Below, one piece after another: positions 7,342 through 7,648 of a stretch of 7,648 nt of DNA. The stretch's first letter is position 1. Each line of letters opens with the position of its first letter. The notes under the pieces were generated by a model. That model saw only the letters and a program-made list of their open reading frames with translations, ran no database searches and had not been told where the DNA came from. Source of the stretch: an uncultured Clostridia bacterium (lineage in GTDB: Bacteria; Bacillota_A; Clostridia; TANB77; CAG-508); assembly GCA_947628335.1 (NCBI GenBank), contig CANQZT010000072.1:1-7648 (forward strand), written 5' to 3'. Both the position numbers and the translations under genes were made by a program.

Positions 7342-7377
7342 AATATAGAAGAGTAGGATTTCCTACTCTTTTATATT
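7342..7377. terminator. Hairpin terminator between convergent tatD and the minus-strand gene
   Basis: A nine-base perfect stem, AAGAGTAGG (7349-7357) with CCTACTCTT (7362-7370), has the loop ATTT. It can be extended outward by seven more pairs, including one G-U, to span 7342-7377. For plus-strand transcripts the core stem runs into the T-rich stretch TTTTATATTTCTTCT. It begins five bases after the tatD stop. The right arm also contains the stop codon and last codons of the minus-strand gene, so it probably serves both directions. Confidence 0.7.
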
Positions 7378-7648
7378 TCTTCTGCTTTTTATTATATATA
7401 TTAAGTACGCAAATATTGAAACTAATGATATTACGTCAGCAAAAATATATATAGGTTTTTCTTTATAATCTACAGTTATTGTTCCAGACTTTTGCTCATT
7501 TAATTCTATTCTAATTACATTATTAGTTCCTTTTGTTATATTTAACTTATTTCCATTTTCATCTGTTGCTACATAGCCAGGATAATATAGCAATGGTACT
7601 TCTATATATCCATTATCAACAAGGCTATTGTAATTTAAAACTATTTTA
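7363..7648 (-). CDS. C-terminal part of a YfhO-like membrane protein (5' end outside window)
   Basis: The minus-strand frame is open from the window edge to its stop codon TAG (complement of 7363-7365), leaving about 94 residues. The visible part has a beta-rich soluble region with NGYIEVPLLYYPGYVA, then DENGNKLNI, a stretch ending in GTITVDYKEKP, one membrane segment (about FADVISLVSIFAYLIYII) and a basic tail SRRNIKE. The PLLYYPGY motif followed by an extracytoplasmic beta domain and a final membrane helix is typical of the C-terminus of YfhO-type polytopic proteins. In Bacillus and Listeria these have been linked to glycosylation of surface polymers such as lipoteichoic acid. The substrate here cannot be read. 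The gene converges with tatD, and its last codons lie in the shared hairpin. Confidence 0.75.
   Translation of the reverse strand, partial: KIVLNYNSLVDNGYIEVPLLYYPGYVATDENGNKLNITKGTNNVIRIELNEQKSGTITVDYKEKPIYIFADVISLVSIFAYLIYIIKSRRNIKE

Overview
This window is strongly AT-rich with an A/T-ending codon style. It carries a spoIIE gene, which points to an endospore-forming member of the Firmicutes, most likely class Clostridia. The style resembles AT-rich gut Clostridia known mainly from metagenomes, but that finer placement is a guess. I see no tRNA, rRNA, CRISPR array, insertion sequence or phage gene.

Layout, left to right. Positions 1-489 hold the 3' end of a polytopic membrane protein resembling the DUF6020 type. 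Positions 490-797 are non-coding and hold a long hairpin (501-539), an intrinsic terminator (563-598) and the probable spoIIE promoter (731-763). Five genes then follow on the plus strand with gaps of 28, 21, 75 and 1 bases: spoIIE (798-3290), a membrane-anchored WG-repeat protein (3319-4842), an unrecognised protein with one C-terminal membrane segment (4864-6099), a frame-disrupted acpS (6175-6559) and a tatD-family hydrolase (6561-7337). A hairpin at 7342-7377 closes the unit. It also overlaps the end of a convergent, incomplete minus-strand gene (7363-7648) that looks like the C-terminus of a YfhO-like membrane protein.

How the genes may work together. SpoIIE is the septal phosphatase that activates sigma-F in the forespore. 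The best promoter match in front of it has consensus-like -35 and -10 hexamers 21 bases apart, the unusual spacing known for Spo0A-activated sigma-A promoters such as spoIIG and spoIIE of Bacillus subtilis. The WG-repeat gene and the unknown gene directly behind spoIIE may be co-transcribed with it, so they are candidates for sporulation-linked envelope functions, but only by position. acpS and tatD are housekeeping genes that appear to be translationally coupled to each other.

The most notable observation is the broken frame of acpS. Joining two frames near 6250-6257 restores a protein whose catalytic residues fall at the canonical positions D8, E58 and K62. The acpS gene is usually essential, so this is a sequencing or assembly indel, a recoding site, or a real lesion covered by another enzyme. 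I found no clearly new multi-gene system. The two uncharacterised genes after spoIIE are the best leads.
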